Assembly (NCBI GenBank): GCA_965230495.1
Contig: OZ246004.1
Span: 682,001 to 746,000 of the forward strand
From: JACJYM01 sp965230495
GTDB taxonomy: Bacteria > Bacteroidota > Bacteroidia > Chitinophagales > Saprospiraceae
Reading direction: 5' to 3'
Length of the DNA: 64,000 nt
Below the pieces are notes generated by a model. It saw only the letters and a program-made list of their open reading frames with translations, was not told the DNA's origin and searched no databases. Below, in pieces: positions 24,940 to 33,156 of the stretch (positions within the stretch are counted from its first letter, which is position 1; every line of letters starts with the position of its first letter). The position numbers and the translations under genes are program-made.

Positions 24940-25872
24940 TTACCATTGATCGTTGATGGCAATGATATCAGAATGTACGATTCCAAAATTCACACCCATA
25001 AAGAAGTCCATCCACATATCAATTGCTCTATGGCTGTTTTGGAAATTGATCAAACTTGCATCCATTGCTCCATCATATCCGTAGTGAATATTCTCTTTAG
25101 GAGTGAATAAGATACAGTCATCAGGTACTCCTGCTGTCACCACAAAATTGATATCACCCAAATCAAAAACAGGCTTTCCTTCAAATTGTCTGGTCACTTG
25201 ACCATATGCTGTACGATAAGCTTTGACTACTTTATTCATTGTCTTTTTATTCATAAAGCAATCTACCTGTACCTCTTGATATTGACTTCCTAAAGCCTCA
25301 TACGTTTCTTCTAACTTAGCATAAGCATTGGTATCAGTTAAAGCACCTGTAGCCACTGGCGTTAAGTTAGTCGCTGTTACTTCTTCACCAATTGTGGACT
25401 GAAGTCCTTTCACCGTTTGAATAAGTAGATCTGTAGCAGCTGGGGTAACAGCGGGTACACCTCTCCAGTATCCAAACTCCTGCTCTTGGGCTAGTTTATT
25501 AAGTTTTGATTGCAGTATGTATCCTTCAAATGGTAGATCGTAAGTGTTCTGTCCTTTTTTTCTAAATTTAGCTAGGTAGCTTCCTTCAAAGGCTTTGGGA
25601 ATAATAGATGTATCTACTTTTACAGCATCTACTTTTAGTACTCTTGGTATAATAGCAAAAGCATTTTGTACCGGCTGAAAATCAGAAGAGTACCTTCTGG
25701 CCAGATTGTCTACTGTCAATTGACTGAGCACCAATTCACCTTTCACTCCTTCATGAGAGGTATTGTGATCGGCACTTCTAAATCCGTGATAAATGGTCGA
25801 AATAAGATGATCAGCATAATCTCTGGTGTAATCCTGAAAAGCTTCTGCTGATGTGAGATTCATTGAACTCAT
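24940..25872 (-). CDS. Major capsid protein, HK97-type
   Basis: Main shell protein of the head. The 310-residue sequence has helical N-terminal residues, then the E-loop-like region (SYLAKFRKKGQNTYDLPFEG), a helical P-domain (LIQTVKGLQSTIGEEVTATN) and the typical ending (KKTMNKVVKAYRTAYGQ, PVFDLGDINFVVTAG, DDCILFTPKENIHYGYDG). It directly follows the protease/scaffold gene, the standard partner. No cleavage site is obvious at the N-terminus. Confidence 0.8.
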   Translation of the reverse strand: MSSMNLTSAEAFQDYTRDYADHLISTIYHGFRSADHNTSHEGVKGELVLSQLTVDNLARRYSSDFQPVQNAFAIIPRVLKVDAVKVDTSIIPKAFEGSYLAKFRKKGQNTYDLPFEGYILQSKLNKLAQEQEFGYWRGVPAVTPAATDLLIQTVKGLQSTIGEEVTATNLTPVATGALTDTNAYAKLEETYEALGSQYQEVQVDCFMNKKTMNKVVKAYRTAYGQVTRQFEGKPVFDLGDINFVVTAGVPDDCILFTPKENIHYGYDGAMDASLINFQNSHRAIDMWMDFFMGVNFGIVHSDIIAINDQW

Positions 25873-25895
25873 ATATTACTTTTTTAATTGGTTAA

Positions 25896-26933
25896 CTATT
25901 TATTTTCTTTCTTGAGCCGAGCTTCCTTGGCATATCTGTTGATATCACTGTTGAGATATGCCGGAGTATCATCTTTTCCACCTCCATCGCCCTCATTCCC
26001 TAATGTTTGTCCAGGAATGATCTTGGACTTTATTTCTTTGATATCACTCTTCATCTTTTCGACGTCTTTTTTTAGCTTAGTATTTTCTGCTTCTAATCCT
26101 TCTTTTTCCTGCTCTAGTGTTTCTTTTTCTTTCTCCATTTTATTCAGTTGAGATTTTAGATTATGTAATTCATTTTTCAATGTTGTATTATCCTCAGAAA
26201 GGGTAGAATCATCTTCTGCTTTTATGAATAGATCCTTAAACTGTTTTATTAATGGTTTCTTCAGTTTGGAAGAATAGAACTCCGCTAACATTGGGAATTC
26301 TTCGTGACAGGCCTCCATCATCACAAAAAAATCCGGATTCGTACAAATTTCATGAAGAACATCTCCAAGTTCATTTGAAGAAAATAAGCTATTAGTAGCT
26401 GCACCTTCATCGACTATATCCGTAGATTTTAGTTCTTTGAGCTTAGGATATACCTTACCCAGTTTTGGATTATGAGTGACCCAACCAATTTCTTTATCCC
26501 GATACCAACATTTTATTTTTTCACCATTCCTTTCCTGGTAATAATAATCCGTTTTGAATACAATGGAGTTCATGATGGCTTTGTCATCTTCCATTGCTAA
26601 ATCCATCACATAAGTACCTAACTCTTTATTGCCAGGGGACTTGTCAGCTGATTTGAATATTTTGAGGTCATACAGGGCTTTTCCATCTACTACACGCCAG
26701 TTTGTGGCTCTACCTAATCTTTTTCCCAGATTATTCCAATTATGCCCAAAATTAGAAAGTACTCCCTCTTTCTGTTTGTTGGCCATTTTTACCAAATCTT
26801 GTATAAATTCAGCGTTGACTGACCATGGTCTCCAATCTTTTATATCAATTGGTTCGCAGGCTACAATTCCTTTGATCGTTCTGGCTTCTTTATCAACATT
26901 TAATTCTTTAGTGTTGCTACGTAGTTTTACCAT
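25896..26933 (-). CDS. Prohead protease fused to coiled-coil scaffold
   Basis: The N-terminal ~190 residues resemble phage prohead proteases: KGIVACEP in the first strand, a catalytic-type His in SNFGHNWNNLGKRLG and a Ser in IMNSIVFKTDYYYQ. Residues ~225-320 are a long coiled coil (LNKMEKEKETLEQEKEGLEA), the shape of a scaffold. One chain would therefore guide capsid assembly and be cut out on maturation. It starts a block with a TGTCCTA motif 57 nt upstream. Catalytic assignment is inferred from pattern. Confidence 0.6.
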   Translation of the reverse strand: MVKLRSNTKELNVDKEARTIKGIVACEPIDIKDWRPWSVNAEFIQDLVKMANKQKEGVLSNFGHNWNNLGKRLGRATNWRVVDGKALYDLKIFKSADKSPGNKELGTYVMDLAMEDDKAIMNSIVFKTDYYYQERNGEKIKCWYRDKEIGWVTHNPKLGKVYPKLKELKSTDIVDEGAATNSLFSSNELGDVLHEICTNPDFFVMMEACHEEFPMLAEFYSSKLKKPLIKQFKDLFIKAEDDSTLSEDNTTLKNELHNLKSQLNKMEKEKETLEQEKEGLEAENTKLKKDVEKMKSDIKEIKSKIIPGQTLGNEGDGGGKDDTPAYLNSDINRYAKEARLKKENK

Positions 26934-26989
26934 TTCTGTAATACGTTATTAATGATGATACAATGATAATTGTCGATTAGTCAAGAGAA

Positions 26990-26996
26990 TAGGACA
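26990..26996 (-). promoter_or_regulatory. TGTCCTA motif, copy e
   Basis: Minus-strand TGTCCTA 57 nt upstream of the protease/scaffold start, between it and the fibre gene. Confidence 0.35.
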
Positions 26997-27011
26997 GAAT
27001 GCCTAGTTATC

Positions 27012-29462
27012 TTATAGTTTCTTAGCTAAAAATGTCGGCCTCCTCACTTCAAGATCAGGAACATCATTATTGTAATATACTTGAACGTAGTCATTGGCAT
27101 TAAGAGAAAGTATCCATGAGGCACTCATATTTTTGTCTTCATCAGTATCGAAATCAGTTGTTTGAATTAGAAACCCTCCAACATAACTACCATTTTTATA
27201 AATTCTAAAATCCATTCCTTCTGAACTTGCAGAATCACCAGGATCCAATCCTACTGTGGCATGAAAATGTAACTCTATATCCATTTGAGAGGAAGCAGTT
27301 ATTCTATCTGTTGAAATACTTGAAGAGAGATCTCCTACTGAGGTAGTCAGTCCTCCCGTAAAATCTAATAGGGTAGTGGTACCTGTACTATTTGGGTATA
27401 ATTCTCCATTAAAACTAATCTGGGCATAAGAAGATTGAATGGATGGAGTATCCCATTCCCACCCGGAAGCCGTTTTGGTGAGCACATCACCAGTAGATCC
27501 TGTATTATTATTTACATCGTATATTTCTCCTCTAAGTCTTATATCTCCATTCACGTCCACATCCCTAGTGGGATCTACTCCAAAACCCACATCTTTACCA
27601 GATCCAAAAGTTCCATTACTTCCCCATGATTGTAGTTTGGATCCAAAATCACCAAAATCCTGATCTGAGGCTATCGTTGCAGTTGAAATATTTGTGATTC
27701 TTCCATCATCATCCACAGTGACCAATGGTATTTGTGAACTGGATCCATAACTACCACTGGTCACTCCTGTAGATGATAATTCATTTGATCCAACGGCATT
27801 ATTTGTAATGGATAGATTTATATTACCACTGGAAGTAATGGGAGAATTTGTTATGTCAAAATCTGTGCCTGTGATCCCTATACTGGTTACGCCGGAAGTA
27901 CCTGAGACAGATAGTATGCCTGAAGACAGAGATAGACCGGATCCTATGGCCACATCCGTAATGACATTACTTGCATCTCTGCCTGTTAAGGTGGTAGCAG
28001 TACCACCATCGCCAGTTATTCTTGCTTCACCAGTTACATCTAATTCGTAGATAGGATTATCTTGGTTAATACCTAATTTATCATGGGTTAATACATGTCT
28101 GAGAGTGGCTCCATTCCAGAATTCAAGATACTTTGTAGATGTATTGTTTTTTCCAAACAAGCCTATGGTACCGGTTGCACTGGGAGGATCTGTAATTGTT
28201 AAATAATTGTTTGCTGAGTTCGCTCCATATAGAGTAGCGATGAGGTCATTTTCACCCTTGACAGATAATGGATAACCTGGAGTGGGTACATTGATTCCTA
28301 CGTTTCCACTATTGTTATTATGGATATGGGATCCATTCAATGTCCAATTAGTTGATGTTAAATAACCGTTGTTTGCTACATAATTGTCTACTTCGGTTTC
28401 TGAAAGTTGGGTGTCGGTGTCCACAACCAATGGAGATTCAACTAATTTGTTGTTTGCATCGAAACCCGCCAACATTATGGCACTGCCAGACCTATTAGTA
28501 ATTTGAAGGCTTCCGTTTATTCGAATTAAGTCATTTAAGAATTCTCCGTAAATCAAAGGTGTAGATGTATCACTAGCGTCTAATGATAACTTGTAGTTTC
28601 CAGTAATATTTTTTCCTGAGTTATATCCAATAAAAATATTATTAGATCCATCACTATATCTTCCCGCCTGAGTTCCTATATAAACGTTCCTATCTCCATA
28701 GGGATTGTTTGCACCTGTAAAATAACCTATGTACATATTATCGTTGCATGAAGTACAATTATTACCGGCATAAGTCCCTAATCCTATATTACCCGATCCA
28801 GTTAGATTGTTACCCACATAAGTCCCAATTAGAGTGTTGTTATATACAGAATTAGTATTTCCTAAATTTATACCCGTTTGGTATCCTATTAGTGTGTTTT
28901 GTGAAGAAGAATTGTTTGATAGGTGTCTACCTGTAAGAAAACCATAAGTCGTATTGCTACCATGATTTTGATAAAATCTGCCATTTACTTTTACATCCCC
29001 ATCAACATCTAAATTATATGCAGGATTAGATTTATTAATTCCCACATTACCAGAATTGTAATTAATTCCGTTGGCATTCGTTGACCATATGGAAGAACCT
29101 CCTCCCAATCCTGTTAATACCACATAACCTCCATCTTCTAAGAAAAGCGTATCGTTACTTAAACTTAACTGCTGATTATCAGTATTATCTAAATAAGTGG
29201 ATAGGTCAATGGAACCACTTCCGATGATTAGTTTAATGCTATCATTTTCGATATAGATAGAATCAGCTCCAATACCTAGTGAGTCAATGATGAAGGATTG
29301 AGCATCTCTCCAGACCAATGTGTTCTTTTTACCGTTGGAAATGGCAAATTGATTCGTTGTATCCGCTCGTTCTATTTGTTTTAATCTCACACTGCCCTGA
29401 GAGAAAGCAATAGAAATAAGTGTTAGAATAAATAAAAGGATAAGAAATAATCTAGTTTTCAT
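27012..29462 (-). CDS. Fibre/adhesin with signal peptide and YadA-like head repeats
   Basis: An 816-residue protein. Residues 1-21 (MKTRLFLILLFILTLISIAF) form a signal peptide with cleavage after FSQ. Residues ~190-290 are repeated GxxAG units (NTLIGTYVGNNLTGSGNIGL, NVYIGTQAGRYSDGSNNIFI) like the left-handed beta-rolls of trimeric adhesin heads. VGIN-x-PxYxLDVxG repeats (~139, ~400, ~470) match fibre stalks of Bacteroidota. The last ~130 residues resemble a C1q/TNF-like trimer tip. A Sec signal is unusual for a virion fibre, so it could be a surface adhesin made by the lysogen. No S74 chaperone domain is present. Confidence 0.7.
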   Translation of the reverse strand: MKTRLFLILLFILTLISIAFSQGSVRLKQIERADTTNQFAISNGKKNTLVWRDAQSFIIDSLGIGADSIYIENDSIKLIIGSGSIDLSTYLDNTDNQQLSLSNDTLFLEDGGYVVLTGLGGGSSIWSTNANGINYNSGNVGINKSNPAYNLDVDGDVKVNGRFYQNHGSNTTYGFLTGRHLSNNSSSQNTLIGYQTGINLGNTNSVYNNTLIGTYVGNNLTGSGNIGLGTYAGNNCTSCNDNMYIGYFTGANNPYGDRNVYIGTQAGRYSDGSNNIFIGYNSGKNITGNYKLSLDASDTSTPLIYGEFLNDLIRINGSLQITNRSGSAIMLAGFDANNKLVESPLVVDTDTQLSETEVDNYVANNGYLTSTNWTLNGSHIHNNNSGNVGINVPTPGYPLSVKGENDLIATLYGANSANNYLTITDPPSATGTIGLFGKNNTSTKYLEFWNGATLRHVLTHDKLGINQDNPIYELDVTGEARITGDGGTATTLTGRDASNVITDVAIGSGLSLSSGILSVSGTSGVTSIGITGTDFDITNSPITSSGNINLSITNNAVGSNELSSTGVTSGSYGSSSQIPLVTVDDDGRITNISTATIASDQDFGDFGSKLQSWGSNGTFGSGKDVGFGVDPTRDVDVNGDIRLRGEIYDVNNNTGSTGDVLTKTASGWEWDTPSIQSSYAQISFNGELYPNSTGTTTLLDFTGGLTTSVGDLSSSISTDRITASSQMDIELHFHATVGLDPGDSASSEGMDFRIYKNGSYVGGFLIQTTDFDTDEDKNMSASWILSLNANDYVQVYYNNDVPDLEVRRPTFLAKKL

Positions 29463-29470
29463 TTGTCATG

Positions 29471-29581
29471 TTATTTAGTTAAATAATTGGCTCCGCACGC
29501 TGGACAATAGCCGTTTTCTAATCTGGCATCATATTCGTTTTGGCATTGTTCGCATGTGTGCCATGCTTCATGATTTTTCAT
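29471..29581 (-). CDS. Tiny zinc-ribbon protein, 36 aa
   Basis: A 36-codon frame whose ATG overlaps the stop of the upstream gene (TAATG). It contains two CxxC knuckles (HTCEQCQNEY and GYCPACGANY), forming a one-domain zinc ribbon. It is placed between the virion protein at 29,581 and the fibre gene at 29,462, only eight bases before the latter. It could bind nucleic acid or protein; role unknown. The coupled start and intact Cys pattern support a real gene. Confidence 0.6.
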   Translation of the reverse strand: MKNHEAWHTCEQCQNEYDARLENGYCPACGANYLTK

Positions 29582-30507
29582 TAATTCTTTAGTTTGAATA
29601 TGTATAAGGTTTCATTTGATTCTAATGGGAAATCAGGATCTATTAAAATATTGTCTCCCTGAATGCTATATTGTTCAAGATTAGCAGGAGGGTTGGCGTT
29701 GTAATGAAGAATCACACCATTACGAAGTACCAATAATTCAATATTTGGATCTGAAATGTCAGATAGGGAAAAAGTATCTACAAAATGAATATGGCTTTCT
29801 GTTGTACTGATATGTCTAATTCTGGGACCTCCAAGAAAGAAACTAACACCATTGTTATCAATGAAATATTTATCACCTGAGAGGGTAGTGACGAACTTGT
29901 TTTTTTGAGAATTACCTGACGGGGTAGGAACATAATTAATTGGAGTTGTAATAATACTTACACAGCAGGTATCTGATGCAACAGGAGTATTGTCACCGGG
30001 TTCAATATCAACACTAAAATCAGATCCTCCTGTGCTTCCTTCATTTCCGTTTATACTGACGGTGGTAATTAATGGTATATATCCTCTTTTTAGATCTACT
30101 CCGTTAAATGATATATCATAACCATGCCGAGATCCAAAAGAGCTACCGGAATCATAATTACATGTAAACTTACAATTAGTCAAAAGAGATAATTCTCCAT
30201 TTCTGTCTGTTATCTGAACCGCCACTCTTTTATCAGTAAGTTTAGTTCTCATCATTTCTACATTGAACCTTTTTCTAGGAATGAATGCTTGAGCTTGAAC
30301 AGTATTATATTCACCTGCTCTTGATCTATTGTGTTTTTCTGAATATCTACCGGTTGATCTAGTAAATGAAATATCATAGAAAATGGCTCCTGGTTCTATA
30401 CCACTAATACCAATATTGGATTGATCCGTTACTCTTAATTTTTGTAAACCACCTACGTTGCTAATTCCTAAAGCACATAGACTTTCAATATTTTCGATAT
30501 CTAACAC
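29581..30507 (-). CDS. Beta-rich virion protein, unknown
   Basis: A 308-residue protein opening MLDIENIESLCALGISNVGG, similar to the protein at 23,964-24,473. It is strand-rich throughout (AQAFIPRKRFNVEMMRTKL, KRVAVQITDRNGELSLLTNC), with a low-complexity middle (SINGNEGSTGGSDFSVDIEP) and a C-terminal beta domain (LLVLRNGVILHYNANPPAN). Likely a tail-tube-like or fibre-proximal protein. It ends in a coupled overlap with the small zinc-ribbon gene. Confidence 0.5.
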   Translation of the reverse strand: MLDIENIESLCALGISNVGGLQKLRVTDQSNIGISGIEPGAIFYDISFTRSTGRYSEKHNRSRAGEYNTVQAQAFIPRKRFNVEMMRTKLTDKRVAVQITDRNGELSLLTNCKFTCNYDSGSSFGSRHGYDISFNGVDLKRGYIPLITTVSINGNEGSTGGSDFSVDIEPGDNTPVASDTCCVSIITTPINYVPTPSGNSQKNKFVTTLSGDKYFIDNNGVSFFLGGPRIRHISTTESHIHFVDTFSLSDISDPNIELLVLRNGVILHYNANPPANLEQYSIQGDNILIDPDFPLESNETLYIFKLKN

Positions 30508-30523
30508 ATATCAAATGTCAGTA

Positions 30524-31291
30524 TTAGTCATGTATATAACTATGATAAGATTTTTCCAAATGTTCATAGGTATCGAGTAGTTCCTTCCATTTGGTTGAGT
30601 GATGATATATGGTTCTCCAATTTAGACCCAGTTCATTGGCAAGGTTCAAAACTTTTTGATCTGCTTTTTTGAACAGTGTATAAATATATGATTGTAGTAC
30701 GAGATACTTTGCTAGAGAGTTATCACTCAAAAACAAGTTTTTGCAATTGGCTAGTAAGAAACGATCCAATCTTGCCAGTGATTCTTGTCTGTGCAGGGGA
30801 TTGCAATTTACGTTTTTTTGATATACAGTTTTTTGCAATATATTCTTATTAGTTTTTCTCCTTTTTTCTATTTGAGTTTTAAAACGTTGCCATTGTCGAT
30901 AAACGGAATCTGAGTTTAGATCATCCTCCGTTATGTCATATATATCAAAAAAGCGTTTAATGGATAATGAAGCGTTATCCTCAATTGTGTTTTGAGCTAA
31001 GACGAACTCCATCAATTTGTTGTAGTGAATCTGAAAAAGGTATACTCCAACTTGGAAGAAGTTTTTATTGAGCTTTCTTGATTTTTTGTTACTACCAAAT
31101 GAGATGAATACATGCGAAGTACATAGTTTTTCAAACTTCTTGAGTTTAACATCTGTGCTTGTCCAACGATGAGTAAAATGAGACCAAAGTATGTCGCCTC
31201 GTGGAATTCTAATTATACCATATTCATCACCATAATGATATTGCAATATTTTTCTTGAGATCGGATGTACCTTTAATTCAATGAGTTCCAT
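30524..31291 (-). CDS. First gene of late operon, possible HTH protein
   Basis: Start taken at the ATG at 31291 (MELIELKVHPISRKILQYHY), not the TTG 18 bases earlier. About 255 residues, helical and basic. The C-terminal segment LANELGLNWRTIYHHSTKW has the spacing of a helix-turn-helix recognition unit, so it may be a regulator of late genes. No catalytic motif. It is the rightmost phage-like gene. Confidence 0.5.
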   Translation of the reverse strand: MELIELKVHPISRKILQYHYGDEYGIIRIPRGDILWSHFTHRWTSTDVKLKKFEKLCTSHVFISFGSNKKSRKLNKNFFQVGVYLFQIHYNKLMEFVLAQNTIEDNASLSIKRFFDIYDITEDDLNSDSVYRQWQRFKTQIEKRRKTNKNILQKTVYQKNVNCNPLHRQESLARLDRFLLANCKNLFLSDNSLAKYLVLQSYIYTLFKKADQKVLNLANELGLNWRTIYHHSTKWKELLDTYEHLEKSYHSYIHD

Positions 31292-31426
31292 TTGAATAAA
31301 TGGCGGCAATTAATAGCAGAATAACATATATATAATACAAATATACTATGTATCTTCTACATTGTTAATTAATTACCGAATTTCTTGGTATGTTAAACAC
31401 AACAAGAAACTTGTGGTTTCAATCTT

Positions 31427-31738
31427 ATGCCGTGGAAAATAATTAAAAACACTTATAAGGATTATGAAATAGGAAAAGGTTATTACCATATACGATTCAA
31501 TGGACCTTGGCTTACATTTAACGTTATCTGTAAATATCTGAATGATGGTTATAAGTGGTTCCTATATTGTGAATCACCTTCAGCTCAAAGTATTCTATTG
31601 GGAAAGGCTAAAGACTTATCCGACTAACAGGCTTGTCAGGAAGCGATAAAAGTAATTGAAAAAAATTTGGAAAAGAAAATGGGTGATATTGGAGATGCTA
31701 AAGGTCTAATAGACAGACAATTAGATCGGAATAATTAA
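31427..31738 (+). pseudogene. Small gene interrupted by in-frame stop
   Basis: The frame begins MPWKIIKNTYKDYEIGKGYY and meets TAA at 31,625-31,627. It then continues in the same frame for 36 more codons (QACQEAIKVIEKNLEKKMGD...) to TAA at 31,736. The readthrough part is a good amphipathic helix continuing the protein, so a single nonsense change is the simplest reading. Function of the intact ~103-residue protein is unknown. It is followed by a terminator at 31,805-31,842. Confidence 0.5.
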
Positions 31739-31804
31739 ATGACTTTTTTGATTAAATTAAGAAGATGCATTGGTTCGTTTAAAGTCCTACCGGGGCTACT
31801 AAGT

Positions 31805-31842
31805 AAGACTTAATTGATTTATTATCAGTTAAGTCTTTTTTT
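31805..31842 (+). terminator. Intrinsic terminator
   Basis: A 9-bp stem AAGACTTAA/TTAAGTCTT (31,805-31,813 and 31,829-31,837) is followed by a T-run to 31,842. It terminates the plus-strand broken gene and may also work on the convergent minus gene. Confidence 0.75.
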
Positions 31843-31844
31843 AT

Positions 31845-33056
31845 TTAAGTATTTGTTTGAACATCATCCCAATCTTGATTTTGATATTTTGTTAACCAAT
31901 TCAGAGAATAATGTCTTTCATAAACTATACTAGGGTCAATATTTCCTGATACCTCTTGACCCTTTATTCTCGCATCAACACAGGCCCAATTCATTCGATA
32001 CGTTTTATCTAATTCATCTAAAATTTCTTGTTTACTCCTAAGTTTTGCTGAACTCTCAAATTCTTCCCTTGAGGGTTGAAATATCTTTTTAACAATGTCT
32101 TGGACATCACAAATCTCATTGGGATATTTTAATTCTTCTATTATGCCTAATGCCCAAAGAATGGTATATAGGCTTTCGTATCTCCAAGTCGCGTATGCTC
32201 TTTCTTGATCGTTAAGGGATTCCTGCTGGTATAACCTATTTTCTTTGGGTGAAAAGGAATCAATTTTCTTGACCTGTATGGTTCTTGTCAAATTTTCTTG
32301 CTCAATGCCTTCTCCCTTAACAGTTGTAATTAAAAGAGCATAGGCCCTCCCAATTACTTCCTTAAGAGTTCTTAATTCAACGTCCTCCGAAGATGAAATA
32401 CAGGGTAGATTTTTATTTATTCTGACACTTGAAGATTCTAAAAATATTTCAGACTTCTTTTTTCTATTTATTTGATCTTTACTATAGTTTTCTTTTGATT
32501 CGTCATGATATTTAGCATCTACACTAACTTCTATATCTTCAATTTCACAATTTCCATTGATATCTAAAATCAGATTTAGGTTTTTGTCTAAAAAGTGTTG
32601 TCCACTTGATTTATTAAAGGTTTGACTTGGTTGAGCAAATATGAATCCATCTAATTCTTTTACTATTTTTCTCAAAACAGCACCGTACTCCATGGTTATT
32701 TGGGGTTCAGCGATGAAAGGGATCTCGCAATTGGCGGACATCACTTTATATAGGAATTTGTTTTTCACCTCTGTGTTTTGTGAGGGTAGTGACTGTATAA
32801 AATTTACCATCCCAGCCAAATTTTGAGTTAATCCACATTCAACATGATCAAGTTTATATGATGGATTTTCTCTTTCACGATAGTTGATTTTAAGAGTTTT
32901 GTTTTTTCCAAATAATCCACCTTTGATGGTAGCTATTATGGATTTCCGAATTCCTCCATCTTTAAACTCAACTTTGGCTTTAGGAAGGTGGGATTTGATG
33001 ATTTGAACCACTTTTTCAAATTCAATTTTGTGGCTGTATATAGTACAGTTTTCCAT
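31845..33056 (-). CDS. DUF4272-domain protein
   Basis: A 403-residue soluble protein. The C-terminal ~190 residues show the DUF4272 pattern: EVIGRAYALLITTVKGEGIE, then YATWRYESLYTILWALGIIE and PNEICDVQDIVKKIF. The N-terminal half is strand-rich (IEFEKVVQIIKSHLPKAKVE) and may be a separate domain. The family's function is unknown. It lies between the prophage end and the hydrolase-lactamase gene, with no attC next to it. Confidence 0.7.
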   Translation of the reverse strand: MENCTIYSHKIEFEKVVQIIKSHLPKAKVEFKDGGIRKSIIATIKGGLFGKNKTLKINYRERENPSYKLDHVECGLTQNLAGMVNFIQSLPSQNTEVKNKFLYKVMSANCEIPFIAEPQITMEYGAVLRKIVKELDGFIFAQPSQTFNKSSGQHFLDKNLNLILDINGNCEIEDIEVSVDAKYHDESKENYSKDQINRKKKSEIFLESSSVRINKNLPCISSSEDVELRTLKEVIGRAYALLITTVKGEGIEQENLTRTIQVKKIDSFSPKENRLYQQESLNDQERAYATWRYESLYTILWALGIIEELKYPNEICDVQDIVKKIFQPSREEFESSAKLRSKQEILDELDKTYRMNWACVDARIKGQEVSGNIDPSIVYERHYSLNWLTKYQNQDWDDVQTNT

Positions 33057-33156
33057 TTATTACTTGTTTTATTTTGTTGTGAATAGATATTTATAATAGC
33101 AATATTGACCAATTTGATTCCAAATGAGATTCATTTTAGTGATGGAAGAGTTAGCA

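Larger units (their letters stand above)
1..31291. mobile_element. Prophage (left end outside window)
   Basis: Terminase, portal, protease/scaffold, capsid, tape-measure, tail and lysis genes lie in one minus-strand operon (6,265-31,291), with a repressor region at the left edge (1-2,471). Neighbouring late genes overlap by ATGA or TAATG, as in translationally coupled phage operons. No integrase, transposase or replication gene is visible, so the left boundary lies before position 1 and the insertion mechanism is unknown. The right boundary is placed after the last phage-like gene. The three plus-strand genes at 3,490-6,212 may be phage cargo or older host genes. Confidence 0.85.

Noticed and set aside
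27435..28050. Plus-strand ORFs opposite the fibre gene
   Set aside because: Proline/serine-rich antisense shadows of a repetitive coding sequence.
31739..31844. GTCCTACC near 31,783 as a prophage attachment site
   Set aside because: It resembles the TGTCCTA motif but no matching direct repeat was found on the other side in this window, and the segment contains a plain terminator.
33057..33156. Possible attC after the hydrolase-lactamase gene (GTTAGCAT near 33,147)
   Set aside because: No TAACG partner and no hairpin of attC shape; only a weak AAATGA/TCATTT repeat.
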